62,053 nt of DNA from an uncultured Acidobacteriota bacterium (GTDB taxonomy: Bacteria > Acidobacteriota > Blastocatellia > Pyrinomonadales > Pyrinomonadaceae): the NCBI GenBank assembly GCA_937871585.1, contig CALMPJ010000220.1, positions 1 to 62,053 on the forward strand, written 5' to 3'. Below, piece by piece: positions 24,204 through 34,253 of the stretch. Under the pieces are notes generated by a model that saw nothing but the letters and a program-made list of their open reading frames with translations, was not told the DNA's origin and searched no databases. How positions within the stretch are numbered: position 1 is the first letter of the stretch; each line of letters opens with the position of its first letter. A program made the translations under genes and the position numbers.

Positions 24204-26090
24204 ATTTAGCAAGCTCTTGGCCGTATATGGTTTTGAGAGAAAGGCTTCGACGCCAAGTTCTTTTAGCTCAACAGTTTGGCCTTCGCTAAGCAATCCGCTC
24301 ATTGCGGCAAGTTTGATATTTGGATCGATCTTTTTCAGAGCTCGGATAAGCGAAGTTCCATCCATAAACGGCATAGCGAGATCGGTCATTACCACGTCGA
24401 AGTGTCCTTCGTTCTGCGTGTAAACGGCCAGAGCATCGGTACCATCGGTCGCGGTTTCGACGCGATAGCCAAAGCGTTCAAGCGTAGCTTTCGCCGCCAT
24501 TCTGATGCTCTCTTCGTCGTCAACGACCAAGATCAGCTCGCCATTTCCGGCGGGCATTTCGGATTCGCTAGGTGCCATCTCGCTGGGCAAAGGAGTCTCG
24601 ATCGACGGCAGATAAATATCAAAACGCGTGCCCTTTCGCGGTTCACTGTAAACATTGATAAAGCCATCGTGACTTTTGACGATCGTCATTGTTGTCGCTA
24701 ATCCGAGGCCCGTTCCTTTGCCGATCTCTTTGGTCGTAAAGAACGGATCGAATATGCGTTCGAGCACATCTTTCGTCATACCAGAGCCGGTATCGGTTAT
24801 GACGATACGCACGTGGCCGCCCTGTTTGGCGTCGATGTTCATACGAGCGTAGTTTTCATCGACGACGATATTCTCGGCCGTGATCGAGATCGTTCCGCCC
24901 GACGGCATCGCATCGCGGGCGTTGAGGCAGACGTTCATCAGCACTTGATGGATCTGCGTCGGATCTGCCGATACTGTCCAAAGTTCCGGGTCAACGTCAT
25001 ACTTCACGGCAATAGAACGCTTTACCGTTTCGGAAAGCACACCGACGAGGTCCTTTATTATGTGCTTTAGCGTAACCTGAACACGCTGGCCGTCCATGCC
25101 GCGGGCAAATGTCAGGACTTGCTTGACGAGGTCGGCACCGCGCTCGGCGTTCTCTTTGATCATCGAAAGCCAGCGCTTCGATTCCTCGTCCGGGCCGTTC
25201 ATCATCAGCATATCGACCGACATCATCACCGGCGAGAGAATGTTGTTCAGATCGTGGGCAATTCCGCCGGCTAGCGTGCCGATCGATTCCATTCGCTGTG
25301 CCCGCAGCAGATGTTCCTCGGTACGTTTCTGCTCAGTGATATCCGTCAGCGCTATCAGATAATAGTCAGGCTCGCTTTTATCATCTCGAACTAACGTCCA
25401 TCGGCTTTCGATCGTGATCGTTTCGCCGTCGCGGCGCTGGTGGTGAGTTTCGATGTTCCATTCGTCGTGAGTTGCGAGTGTATCCTTTGCCTGTCGGAGA
25501 TACGTACCGTCTCCGCCACAAAGCATATCGCTTACCAATCGGCCAAAGGATTCTTCGGCGGAAAAACCGTATATTCGCTCAGCACTCTTGTTCCAATAGA
25601 GAATTTGAAAGTTAAGGTCGCAAACGAGAATTGCGTCTTGCGTTTTATCGAGCAGCGATGCCTGTTGACGAATTCGCTCTTCGGCAAGTTTTCGCTCAGT
25701 AATTTCGTACCGAATGGCAACATACTGGAACGGCTTTCGTTCCTCATTCAGAAACGGAACGATCGTCGTATCGACCCAATAGATCGAGCCGTCCTTTGCT
25801 TTGTTTCGCAGCTCGCCACGCCAGATGTTGCCATTGGCGATAGTGGTCCAAATGTTTCGGATGAATTCTTTCGGATGAAAGCCGGAGTTGATGATGCGAT
25901 GATCCTGGCCGATCAGTTCCTCGCGAGAAAATTTCGAGATATCGCAAAACTTGTCATTAATATAAGTGATGCGGCCGGTCTGGTCGGTCATCGCGACGAT
26001 CGCCGATTCGTCGAGCGCGCGTTTCAGGTCTGTGAGCTCTTTGATCGCGTCACCGCCTGCACCAATCGTATTGTTGCTGTGTTCATTCAA
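24174..26090 (-). CDS. Soluble hybrid histidine kinase with C-terminal receiver
   Basis: 638 residues without membrane segments. Two PAS domains (about 18-140 and 143-260, each followed by an ITERK or ITEQK linker) lead to a HisKA domain with the His in [16 protein letters not shown]. Next come HATPase_c ([32 protein letters not shown]) and a receiver domain (about 520-638) with VVDDEES and [11 protein letters not shown]. It starts 12 bases after the NtrC-type gene and is presumably its cognate kinase, sensing an intracellular signal, possibly redox through PAS (inferred). Confidence 0.92.
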   Translation of the reverse strand: MNEHSNNTIGAGGDAIKELTDLKRALDESAIVAMTDQTGRITYINDKFCDISKFSREELIGQDHRIINSGFHPKEFIRNIWTTIANGNIWRGELRNKAKDGSIYWVDTTIVPFLNEERKPFQYVAIRYEITERKLAEERIRQQASLLDKTQDAILVCDLNFQILYWNKSAERIYGFSAEESFGRLVSDMLCGGDGTYLRQAKDTLATHDEWNIETHHQRRDGETITIESRWTLVRDDKSEPDYYLIALTDITEQKRTEEHLLRAQRMESIGTLAGGIAHDLNNILSPVMMSVDMLMMNGPDEESKRWLSMIKENAERGADLVKQVLTFARGMDGQRVQVTLKHIIKDLVGVLSETVKRSIAVKYDVDPELWTVSADPTQIHQVLMNVCLNARDAMPSGGTISITAENIVVDENYARMNIDAKQGGHVRIVITDTGSGMTKDVLERIFDPFFTTKEIGKGTGLGLATTMTIVKSHDGFINVYSEPRKGTRFDIYLPSIETPLPSEMAPSESEMPAGNGELILVVDDEESIRMAAKATLERFGYRVETATDGTDALAVYTQNEGHFDVVMTDLAMPFMDGTSLIRALKKIDPNIKLAAMSGLLSEGQTVELKELGVEAFLSKPYTAKSLLNLIHGLLTPQ

Positions 26091-26102
26091 ACTATTTGCG
26101 GC

Positions 26103-27497
26103 CTATTCCTCTTTTGTTGTGTCGTAACCCGATTTTCTTAGTTTATAACGAAGTTGGTCGCGAGAAATATCGAGCAACTTGGCCGCATGCGTTAGGTTGC
26201 CTCCGGTTCGGGCGTACGCCTGTCTTGCGAGCTCAAATTCGACGACCTCGAGCGAAACACCATTGGCCGGCAAAATGATGCCGGTTCCGCCGCCTGCTAG
26301 GGTATAGGCTTTGCCAACCATATCGGCGGGCAGGTGCACCATCGTTACGATCGTGCCGTCTTCTAGGATCGAGGCTCGTTCGATGACATTGCGAAGCTCA
26401 CGCACGTTGCCGCTCCAGGAATACGATCTGAACAATTCTTCAACCTCTGGTGATAGGCTTTTGAGCTGTTTACCGCGGCGGCGAAGGTTTGCTTTGTCAA
26501 TATAAAACTTTGAGAGTTCGAGCACATCATCGCCCCGATCACGAAGCGGCGGAATATCGACCTGAATGACTGAAAGCCGAAAATAGAGATCAAGGCGAAA
26601 GGCTCCGATCTCGCTTTCCTGGCGAAGATTTCGATTCGACGCGGCGATAATGCGTGCATCAAGCAAAATATCCTTAAGGCCGCCGACACGTCGAAAGGTG
26701 CCTTCTTCGAGCACGCGAAGAAGCTTTGCCTGCAACGATAATTCCATTTCGCCGATCTCGTCGAGAAAGATCGTGCCTCCGCGAGCCTGCTCGAACAGGC
26801 CTTCTTTCTTCTGTTTGGCATCCGTAAACGCACCTTTTTCATAGCCGAATAGTTCGGATTCGATCAGCGTTGCCGGCAATGCCGCACAGTTGATGGCGAG
26901 ATAAGGTTTGGTCTTTCGATCCGACGCAAAATGGATCGCGCGGGCAAACAGATCTTTGCCGGTGCCTGTTTCGCCGTTTAGCAATATGGAAGCAACATTT
27001 GACTCTGCGACACGACGAGCGAGTTCTTTTGCTTTGATCATTGCGTGCGACGAACCGATGATCTCATCGAATGAAAAGCCCTTTGCCAGAGATTCGCGCG
27101 CCTGTTTTACTTCGCGCCTGAGCGTTTGTGTTTCAAGAGCATTTCTCAATGTAACTTGCAGTTCTTCGGCACGAACCGGTTTGGCTAGAAAATCGTGAGC
27201 TCCGCCACGAAGAGCCTCGATCGTATTTTCGACTGCAACATGTCCTGTGATCATTATCACAATACACTCGGGGTTGAGATTCTTGAACGATTTGAGCAGT
27301 TCGAGACCAGAGCCATCCGGCAGATCGATGTCGAGCAATGCGAGCTGAGGTTCGACACGTTGAAACTCAAGCAGACCGTTCGTTACGGACTGTGCTTCAT
27401 AAGTTTCGTATTGCCACGAACGCAACGCCTCGACGAGTGCCATTCTGACAAAGCGATCGTCGTCGACAACTAGTACTTTTCCGCCAGGTTCAGTCAT
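26103..27497 (-). CDS. NtrC-family sigma-54-dependent response regulator
   Basis: 464 residues. The receiver domain (1-125) has phospho-acceptor Asp56 in LLDIDLPDG. The AAA+ domain (about 150-385) has Walker A GETGTGKD, the sigma-54 contact loop as GAFTDA in place of the usual GAFTGA, and Walker [13 protein letters not shown] Fis-type helix-turn-helix (about 420-460) contains [22 protein letters not shown]. It activates sigma-54 promoters when phosphorylated. It is co-directional with the cytochrome-maturation genes upstream; a sigma-54-like promoter lies at 44942. Confidence 0.93.
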   Translation of the reverse strand: MTEPGGKVLVVDDDRFVRMALVEALRSWQYETYEAQSVTNGLLEFQRVEPQLALLDIDLPDGSGLELLKSFKNLNPECIVIMITGHVAVENTIEALRGGAHDFLAKPVRAEELQVTLRNALETQTLRREVKQARESLAKGFSFDEIIGSSHAMIKAKELARRVAESNVASILLNGETGTGKDLFARAIHFASDRKTKPYLAINCAALPATLIESELFGYEKGAFTDAKQKKEGLFEQARGGTIFLDEIGEMELSLQAKLLRVLEEGTFRRVGGLKDILLDARIIAASNRNLRQESEIGAFRLDLYFRLSVIQVDIPPLRDRGDDVLELSKFYIDKANLRRRGKQLKSLSPEVEELFRSYSWSGNVRELRNVIERASILEDGTIVTMVHLPADMVGKAYTLAGGGTGIILPANGVSLEVVEFELARQAYARTGGNLTHAAKLLDISRDQLRYKLRKSGYDTTKEE

Positions 27498-27534
27498 ACC
27501 TAAATGATCAAGGTTGAATGGAGAATACCATAGC

Positions 27535-28242
27535 TCACGAACCGTTGCCCATCTTGCCTATGTCATCGCGAAGACGATTAAGTGCCGCATTCTTTGGATC
27601 GACAGACTCGAGTTTTGCCAGTGTTTCTTTCGCCTTGGCAGTGTTTCCCTTCTTGGAATATGCAACCGTGAGATTCTGCAGGGTTTGAATATGATTCGGA
27701 TCGATCGCCAACGACCTATTGAACTCAGCGATCGCACGGTCATAATTCGGCGGATCGCGGAAGACGAAGATCAGACCGAGGTCTGTTCGTGCATTTACGT
27801 CGTCGTTCTTTTTCGCCAAAGCCGCCAAATACCATTTCTCTGCCTCGTCCCAATGTTCACCGTCAAAATTGGCATTGCCGAGATGGACGAGTACTTCGCG
27901 ATTGTCGGGCTCGAGTTTGTTCGCTGCCTTGAGAAGCACGATCGCCTCGTCAAAACGGTCGAGCATGTAGTAGACCTCGGCTGCCTTGAGCTGAGCGTCA
28001 ATGTCATTCGGCGACTGCTTTGCGGCATCAATAGCCGCTTGGCCCTCGGGCGTCATCTCTTTGGGTTTGCCCGTGCTGCCTATGTCAGGATGCCCTGCCG
28101 GCATGTTCGAATTTGCCTGCATCGCCGTCGCGGCTGCCATTGGAGTCGCTCCGGTTTGGTTGATATTGTTTGTTGCGATAAATCCGATGATCAGGCCAAG
28201 CAACAGGCCTACGACACCGAATAGAATGTTCTCTTTGTTCAT
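27535..28242 (-). CDS. Membrane-anchored TPR protein (CcmH/NrfG-like)
   Basis: 235 residues. One N-terminal membrane helix ([20 protein letters not shown]) is followed by a low-complexity linker with [14 protein letters not shown] and about four tetratricopeptide repeats (85-225, for example [20 protein letters not shown]). TPR proteins of this layout assist heme attachment to apocytochromes. It starts 5 bases after the ccsA-like stop, strongly supporting a role in cytochrome c maturation. It lacks the CxxC redox motif of true CcmH. Confidence 0.85.
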   Translation of the reverse strand: MNKENILFGVVGLLLGLIIGFIATNNINQTGATPMAAATAMQANSNMPAGHPDIGSTGKPKEMTPEGQAAIDAAKQSPNDIDAQLKAAEVYYMLDRFDEAIVLLKAANKLEPDNREVLVHLGNANFDGEHWDEAEKWYLAALAKKNDDVNARTDLGLIFVFRDPPNYDRAIAEFNRSLAIDPNHIQTLQNLTVAYSKKGNTAKAKETLAKLESVDPKNAALNRLRDDIGKMGNGS

Positions 28243-28247
28243 AGCGT

Positions 28248-29870
28248 TTATGCGTAAGAATGTAGCCCCGGCAGCAGGTAACTAACTCCCAAGTAAGTAA
28301 AAATAACGAATAGGAACGCGGCAACCGCAAAGTATGCCGAACGGCGGCCTCTCCAGCCGTGCGCGATACGCGAATGCAAAAATCCGGCGTATGTCAGCCA
28401 AGCGACCAACGCTCCGACTTCCTTAGCGTCCCAGCCCCAATATCGGCCCCACGACTCGTTTGCCCAAACAGCTCCTGTGATCAGCAGCAACGCAAGTCCA
28501 GCGAACGTAATGCCTGCAAGCTTATACATCAGACCGTCAAGCGTCTCAGCGGACGGCAAGATACGCTGCAGTTTTGCTGTGTCGATGCCAAAAATGACGA
28601 TAAAGAGCGTTCCGGTGAATGCCGTGATCAGCGCGGCGAGTTCGACCGGATTTGCGTTGAGGCTTAGATGAAGCGATGCTCCATTCTCGGCGACCCAGCG
28701 GCTGGTGATGTCAAACAACTGCTGCTGCGACATCGCCGCGATCTGTGCCTGCGGCATATCTTGCTGCTGAAGCATCCACGCACCGAATCGCGGGAACTGA
28801 TCTTTGTTGATGAACGGAACGATGTTCGTTAGCGTTTTCAGTTGATAAACGAGTACTCCGATACCGGCGGCTTGGAGCCCAAGTGCTGCGTACAATGCAC
28901 GGCGTCCCCATGTTCTGCCGCTTTCGCTGTTCGCATACGAAAAGCGAGCAAATGCAACCATCGCGACGATCAACATCACCGCAGCACCGAGAACGAGCCA
29001 GCCGACATAAGGAATGTCCGCTCGCAAAGGCAGCGACATTCGCGATGTTCCTGCAAACGTGGAAGCGGCATATGTACCGAATGTGCTTGGCAAAAAGATC
29101 CCGGCTCGTCCGACGCTCACGAATACAGCAAGAGCGAACAAGCTGGTCCAGATCGCCATCTTCTCGACCTGCAGGCCGTCCTTAAGTAAATAGAACACTG
29201 CGACCGCAAAGCAAACGAGCGAAATGCCGTAACTGAGGCTTGCGATTCCTACATGTATCGGCCGCCAATACGAATCGAGTACCGGCGGCAGATCGATGAT
29301 CTCGCTACCGATAAAGCGTGCAAGAACTAGAATGATCGCAGCAAGCGGAAGTGCGATAGTCGCGACGACGCGAAAATTCGGACGGCGCACGACAAGCAGC
29401 GTTGTGATTCCGGCTCCAAACGCAAACGCCAAACTCAGATCGTAGAGATTTGCGAATGGTACGTACCGAAACAGCCAAGGCATTTCAGCCAGATCACGTC
29501 CCTGCTGCTGAAATATCGCCAGTTCCCTGTCATGAGCCGCAACCCAACGAACAAGCCAACTCGAAAGATTAAAGAATACTCCGAGCGTCGCCGCCCAAGT
29601 GCCAAACTTTTCAGCCAGCGGAAACGGCGCGTAAAGGTTTGTCAGGTAAAAAACGGCCGCGAAAAGATACGACGCCAACGCCAGCATCATTAACGCACCG
29701 TCGTTAATGAACCGATCGCCGCCAAACTCGATCCGGGCAAATACGATAATCACCGAAGCAACTATCGCGATCGCGGCGGGCAAGTATGAGTCGATCGTCT
29801 GCAGACCTGATCGACCCGTTTCGTCGCTTTCCGGGTTCACGACCGGTCTTTGTAGTAAATGTTCGCTCAT
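28248..29870 (-). CDS. ccsA: System II cytochrome c maturation protein CcsA/ResC
   Basis: 540 residues with many membrane helices. It exports and attaches heme with ResB. The diagnostic tryptophan-rich WWD motif appears near the C-terminus as WGRYWGWDAKEVGALVAW, followed by LHSRI, and conserved His residues flank it (HVGIASLSYGI). The N-terminal extension of about 230 residues is longer than in minimal CcsA. The start at 29870 (MSEHLLQRP) follows AAAGGGAGAACGCA; the frame extends further but overlaps the upstream cytochrome gene's end. Confidence 0.9.
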   Translation of the reverse strand: MSEHLLQRPVVNPESDETGRSGLQTIDSYLPAAIAIVASVIIVFARIEFGGDRFINDGALMMLALASYLFAAVFYLTNLYAPFPLAEKFGTWAATLGVFFNLSSWLVRWVAAHDRELAIFQQQGRDLAEMPWLFRYVPFANLYDLSLAFAFGAGITTLLVVRRPNFRVVATIALPLAAIILVLARFIGSEIIDLPPVLDSYWRPIHVGIASLSYGISLVCFAVAVFYLLKDGLQVEKMAIWTSLFALAVFVSVGRAGIFLPSTFGTYAASTFAGTSRMSLPLRADIPYVGWLVLGAAVMLIVAMVAFARFSYANSESGRTWGRRALYAALGLQAAGIGVLVYQLKTLTNIVPFINKDQFPRFGAWMLQQQDMPQAQIAAMSQQQLFDITSRWVAENGASLHLSLNANPVELAALITAFTGTLFIVIFGIDTAKLQRILPSAETLDGLMYKLAGITFAGLALLLITGAVWANESWGRYWGWDAKEVGALVAWLTYAGFLHSRIAHGWRGRRSAYFAVAAFLFVIFTYLGVSYLLPGLHSYA

Positions 29871-29958
29871 TGCGTTCTCCCTTTGTTTACTCTCGATCGG
29901 ATTAGCCGGAGTGAAAGTTCCGGCTAATGCCTGTCTTGCCCTCCATTTACGAAAAGCC

Positions 29959-31407
29959 TTATTTAACGTATACCGATGGAATGGCAGTATCACTTGCCGT
30001 TCCAAGCTGTCCGGCCGACATTGTCGCGGTCGAACTAAGTCTCATGTACCAAGTCCCGTTTCGATAAACCGCTGCGTCCGTCTTTGCATCGCCATCGTAA
30101 TCAGCGGGTACCGGGATGTCGCCAGTTGATCCAAACGGAACGTACAGATCTACGCCGGTTGAGCTCTGCCTAATGATCCACGTGCCGTTTCGAAACACTG
30201 CAAGGTCAGTCTTAGCGTCTCCGTCGTAATCGGCGCACACCATACGGTCAGTCTCCAATCCCCAACGATCGACACGAAGCTGTCCGGTACCACTTAGCAG
30301 CGAGTACCAAAGTCTGCTTGAAGGCCGAAACACCGCTCGATCCTGTTTGCCATCGCCGTCGAGATCGGCTCGGATCGGAACGTCGCCGTTTATGCCCCAC
30401 GGCAAGTAGGTGATCGAGTTTGATGGATTGTTAAGCGAGCCTCGAAAATAGAAGTAGCTCTGCTGCCCAGCCCGATAAACCGCAGGATCGGCCTTACCGT
30501 CGCCATCCCAATCGCCGACGACCGTAGGGTCGTCACCTGTGATCCCGAAATTCTCGACTCGAACAGTTGAGGTCAAGCTTTGCAGAATGTAAAAGTCAGC
30601 AGATGTTGATGAAACGGCTCTCCATACCGCAACGTCTGTCTTGTCATCTCCGTCAAAGTCAGCGGGAGCCAGTCGATCGGAAGACAAGCCCCAATGCAAA
30701 GCTGTCATTCCCGCTGTCGAACGATCTATGTACCAATCGCCCGTCGACGGCCGGAAAACGCTCTTGTCGGCTCGACCATCGCCGTCAAAATCAGAAAATC
30801 CGTGATGGATCACAACAGGAGCCGATGACTGGACCACTGCGGTGCCCGTGTAAGTTTGATCATTTCCTTCGCCCTGGTCGTCGTCCGCCTGAAGGCCGGC
30901 AGCATATATGGTCACCGGGCCTACGTCCGTCGTGGGCGCCGTCCACGTAAATGACCACGAAGCTCCGCCAGATTGTCCTGAGAACACACCAGCGGTGTTC
31001 TGCTCAACATAAAAGCGATTATTTCCGGTTCGGGTTCTCGTAAATGATGTCGTGTTCGCAAATGTTCCGGCCGCGACATTTCCTGCTGAAAGAGCCGTAA
31101 GTTCGAATCCCCAAGCCCTTCTAGACATATCTTGGGTCGCGTGGACCACTTGTATCGTATACGTCTGTCCGGGCACGTAGGTCGTCGGTGCGGAGATCGA
31201 CATCAGCCCTGTGGCTGGATTCGAAGAATGACACGATGTACAAGTCGATTCGCCGGGAGCTCCTGTCCGGCCGGCCGGCGGTCCTCCGATCGAGGCGTTC
31301 GCTTCGTTGGTGGTATAGCTTGAGAGCAGCGCAAATGCTAGCGCCGAGATCGAGAACGTAGTTATTAAGGCAGCTTTTGTTGCCAATATTACTTTGCTTG
31401 TGTGCAT
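29959..31407 (-). CDS. Exported single-heme-motif protein with VCBS repeats
   Basis: 482 residues. A signal peptide (about 1-38) is followed by GESTCTSCHSSNP, a c-type heme or CxxCH site, then a reelin/choice-of-anchor-V-like domain (about 60-200) of beta strands. About six VCBS/FG-GAP repeats (205-480) with DFDGDGRADKSVFRPSTG units follow. It is probably periplasmic or surface-exposed. It sits between resB (16 bases) and ccsA (88 bases), so it may be a client of the maturation system and a surface partner of the conduit. The propeller resembles the repeats of the protein at position 1. Confidence 0.8.
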   Translation of the reverse strand: MHTSKVILATKAALITTFSISALAFALLSSYTTNEANASIGGPPAGRTGAPGESTCTSCHSSNPATGLMSISAPTTYVPGQTYTIQVVHATQDMSRRAWGFELTALSAGNVAAGTFANTTSFTRTRTGNNRFYVEQNTAGVFSGQSGGASWSFTWTAPTTDVGPVTIYAAGLQADDDQGEGNDQTYTGTAVVQSSAPVVIHHGFSDFDGDGRADKSVFRPSTGDWYIDRSTAGMTALHWGLSSDRLAPADFDGDDKTDVAVWRAVSSTSADFYILQSLTSTVRVENFGITGDDPTVVGDWDGDGKADPAVYRAGQQSYFYFRGSLNNPSNSITYLPWGINGDVPIRADLDGDGKQDRAVFRPSSRLWYSLLSGTGQLRVDRWGLETDRMVCADYDGDAKTDLAVFRNGTWIIRQSSTGVDLYVPFGSTGDIPVPADYDGDAKTDAAVYRNGTWYMRLSSTATMSAGQLGTASDTAIPSVYVK

Positions 31408-31423
31408 GATCTTTCCTCCGTGA

Positions 31424-32917
31424 TCATCGGGAGTTCCTCAGTTGTCCAGCAAATCGCGCAAACTTTTCGTTGAAACTGTTGGCGTTCCTGCTGGCGTTGC
31501 CACCAAGCACCAGAAATGTCCGACCGCTTTCGCCGGACGAAACAGCTGCCCAAACCTGTTGATGTGAAAATAGGAAGGTCGCTGCTAAAGTTAGAAAAAG
31601 TAAGACAAATCCGACATAAACCACCGTTGCTCCCGGATCGCGTTGAACCGAGAGAATGTGTTGATCAGCAGCTTTCTCGAAATCGGTCAATTGATATGTG
31701 TAGCCGCCGATCGGATTCTTTGCAGCGGGAATATCTGCCATTTTTGGGCCAAACGCGTATGCAGTAACAGCACTTCCGTTTGGCGGCGTTACGGAAAGGA
31801 CTGCTCCCGGATTGGGATATTCCGACGTGTCCTCGTTCGGGTCTTCTTTGCCGATGCGAAAATTTCCGCGGAACTCTGCAAAGCCCACGGTTGTGCCGTC
31901 CGTGAGCCTTGCAGAGCCATTTCGCGGAATCGTGACGAGCTCAGGCTCGCCACCTACTGCCGGCCGAGCAGCGACGGTGATGATGCGCGCACGGCCGATA
32001 GGTGTAAAACTTGATTGGAAGAACCGATAACCGCGATAGTCGTACGGTCTGTTCATCTGAACCATCGCCTCGTGCGTTCCGGTTTCGTCCGTGATCGTAA
32101 ATCGCGTGATCCAGTCGATAGTGTTCATTGCCGAAAGCGAACCGTCGCGTTTGATCAGGTTCTGCTGGATATCGGTCGCCTGAAGCGTGAAAGGCAGGCG
32201 CATCGTAACTTCGTTGACGCGATCAAGCGTAGCGACCGTATCGGACATAATGTCCGTCGTCTTGCCGGGCTTAAGCGGCACTTGTCCGGTCGAGCCAAGC
32301 TGCGCAGTCAGAAATCCGCCAAGAAAGATAGTGAGCAATGCGATGTGAACCGGATAGGCCGAGAAGCGATTCCAGCGGCCGCTTTCGCCCTTAATATATA
32401 GCGTTTCGCCGCGCATCTCGCGTTCGATACGTTTCCAGCCTGCGTCTTTCATCCCGCTTTCGATACGCTGTGAAACGTCGTCAACGGAACTCTCTAATTC
32501 GATCTCCTCTGTCGCCGACTGCTCGCGCAGCCAACGCAGCGGTACGGCTGTTTTTGCCTTCATTACTGACGCCCAAGTCTTTGGAAATCGGTCAATTGAG
32601 GCAAGAACGATATTGAGCGAAAGGACCGCGAGCAACGCGTTGAAATACCACGCGTGATATATGTCGAACAATCCGAGATAACCGTAAACAAGACGCTGCG
32701 ACGGAGTCAGCTCGGCAAAATACCTGTCAAATCCGCTCACGTTTTGCTGCATTATCAGCATTCCGGTCATGCACGCGGCGGCAAGCAAGATAAGCAGCGT
32801 GACCCCGAAACGGACGCTCGAAATAAAGTCGATAAATCGCTCAATGATTTTGCGCGATGCTCTCTTAGATGCCGTCGAAAGCGTTGGCTGAGGTGCTGTC
32901 TGTTCCGCAATTGCCAT
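31424..32917 (-). CDS. resB: System II cytochrome c maturation protein ResB/Ccs1
   Basis: 497 residues. Three membrane helices near the N-terminus (about 27-47, 75-95 and 165-185) and one near the C-terminus (VVYVGFVLLFLTLAATFLF) enclose a large periplasmic domain, as in ResB. Typical features are FIDFISSVRFGVTLLILLAA and the RPYDYRGYRFFQSSF motif. It holds heme and reduces apocytochrome together with CcsA. I chose the ATG at 32917 (MAIAEQ); the open frame runs to 33073, but that stretch overlaps a perfect regulatory palindrome. Confidence 0.9.
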   Translation of the reverse strand: MAIAEQTAPQPTLSTASKRASRKIIERFIDFISSVRFGVTLLILLAAACMTGMLIMQQNVSGFDRYFAELTPSQRLVYGYLGLFDIYHAWYFNALLAVLSLNIVLASIDRFPKTWASVMKAKTAVPLRWLREQSATEEIELESSVDDVSQRIESGMKDAGWKRIEREMRGETLYIKGESGRWNRFSAYPVHIALLTIFLGGFLTAQLGSTGQVPLKPGKTTDIMSDTVATLDRVNEVTMRLPFTLQATDIQQNLIKRDGSLSAMNTIDWITRFTITDETGTHEAMVQMNRPYDYRGYRFFQSSFTPIGRARIITVAARPAVGGEPELVTIPRNGSARLTDGTTVGFAEFRGNFRIGKEDPNEDTSEYPNPGAVLSVTPPNGSAVTAYAFGPKMADIPAAKNPIGGYTYQLTDFEKAADQHILSVQRDPGATVVYVGFVLLFLTLAATFLFSHQQVWAAVSSGESGRTFLVLGGNASRNANSFNEKFARFAGQLRNSR

Positions 32918-33058
32918 ATCGAATACCTTGCTCCGAAAATACAAATGGCAATCATCGTGCCTCTCATTTTCGTCATTATTTGGACTTAAAGTACCGTCAG
33001 TACGCCATTGTGAAAGATTCTGCCGCAACGACACTGCGGAAATCTTCGCGCGTTGCTG

Positions 33059-33074
33059 TGTGACAGTGATCACA
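33059..33074. promoter_or_regulatory. Perfect CRP/FNR-class operator, divergent cytochrome promoter
   Basis: TGTGA-CAGTGA-TCACA: both five-base arms match the CRP consensus exactly with six bases between. It is centred 56 bases before the first nine-heme cytochrome ATG and 150 before resB, so it could act on both. The same box occurs at 40603. Confidence 0.7.
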
Positions 33075-33122
33075 GCCGAACATCGTTTTGGTTCGTATGA
33101 TAACGATCGGATAATTGCGCGG

Positions 33123-34253
33123 ATGGGCTCTCAAGTAAAAATCAAAGGCGTGCAGCTTACGCTGACGATAGTTGCTGTGGCTTCTTTGGTCGCGCCGTTG
33201 TTAGCGCAGACGCGGCGACGCCCGACATACACCGAGTTCCCGCATTCGCAAAAAGCTCATCAACAAGAATGTTCGGTTTGTCATAAGTTTCCATCCGCAA
33301 GTTGGAAGACTGTGCGTCCCGCGGATCAGGCATTTCCGGATATTACTGAGTATCCTGAGCATCAGTCGTGTGTCGGCTGTCACAAGCAGCAGTTCTTTCG
33401 CGGTGCCAAACCCAATATCTGCTCGATCTGCCACGTCGCTCCGTCACCTAAAGGCGGTCCGAGGCATCCATTTCCAAATCCACGCGAAGCCTTCGATTTG
33501 TCCAAGAAAGCAGAAAAGGCGAGTTCCGATTGGGCCGTCGCGTTTCCGCACGACAAGCATATTGAGATAGTTTCCAGAAACTCCGAGCCAAGTCTTTTTC
33601 GGAACGCGGATTTTGTTTCCTCAAGAGTTGAACGTAAACGAATGGCGGAAGAAAGCTGTTCGGTTTGCCATCAAACGATGTCACCGCAGGGAAAGTCGGA
33701 TGACGAGTTCCTGACCAAACCGCCCGCGAATAACGGCGATGGATTTTGGATCCGAAAAGGAATGTTCAAGAGTTCGCCGCTTGGCCATAAGACATGTTTT
33801 ACATGTCACTCGAGCGATACCGGCATTGCACCCGAACCGCAGAATTGTGCCGGCTGCCACAAAGCTCCCGGAGTCAAACTTCCGAATGATCTGGATCCGA
33901 CGCTGCTGGCAAGAACAGGAAAACTTGAACGACCGATGCGAGAGGCTTGGTCACGCCGAGCGTCTTCAGGCGTTTTCCGCCACGAACATTTCGCACACGC
34001 AGACCTATCTTGCTCGACATGCCATTCGGTCGAAACGATGAAGACGAACGAGCCCGCAACAACGCGAGTCTCGATCTCGTCATGTGCGACGTGCCATGCT
34101 ACTGCGACGCTGGACGACGGCGGTGCGCTCAATTACGAGGCCGATATGCGTTCAAAGAACGCAAAATTCGAGTGCGTGAAATGTCATCTCGTATTCGGCC
34201 GCCAGCCTATTCCATCAACACATCTCGAAGCGATCAAGGCGGCCGGGAAATGA
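33123..34253 (+). CDS. Exported nine-heme c-type cytochrome (first)
   Basis: 376 residues. A signal peptide (IVAVASLVAPLLAQ) precedes nine CxxCH heme motifs: CSVCH, CVGCH, CSICH, CSVCH, CFTCH, CAGCH, CSTCH, CATCH and CVKCH. Extra histidines such as PHDKH and FRHEHF could be distal ligands. It resembles class III/c7-type periplasmic multiheme proteins. The ATG at 33123 is chosen because it starts the signal peptide; the frame is open further upstream. It overlaps the next cytochrome gene by 4 bases. The likely role is periplasmic electron transfer between quinol dehydrogenase and outer-membrane conduit (inferred). Confidence 0.88.
   Translation: MGSQVKIKGVQLTLTIVAVASLVAPLLAQTRRRPTYTEFPHSQKAHQQECSVCHKFPSASWKTVRPADQAFPDITEYPEHQSCVGCHKQQFFRGAKPNICSICHVAPSPKGGPRHPFPNPREAFDLSKKAEKASSDWAVAFPHDKHIEIVSRNSEPSLFRNADFVSSRVERKRMAEESCSVCHQTMSPQGKSDDEFLTKPPANNGDGFWIRKGMFKSSPLGHKTCFTCHSSDTGIAPEPQNCAGCHKAPGVKLPNDLDPTLLARTGKLERPMREAWSRRASSGVFRHEHFAHADLSCSTCHSVETMKTNEPATTRVSISSCATCHATATLDDGGALNYEADMRSKNAKFECVKCHLVFGRQPIPSTHLEAIKAAGK

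Noticed and set aside
32918..33073. 52-residue N-terminal extension of ResB
   Set aside because: It would place coding sequence over the divergent promoter and a perfect TGTGA-N6-TCACA box, and the residues are hydrophilic and unlike ResB proteins.
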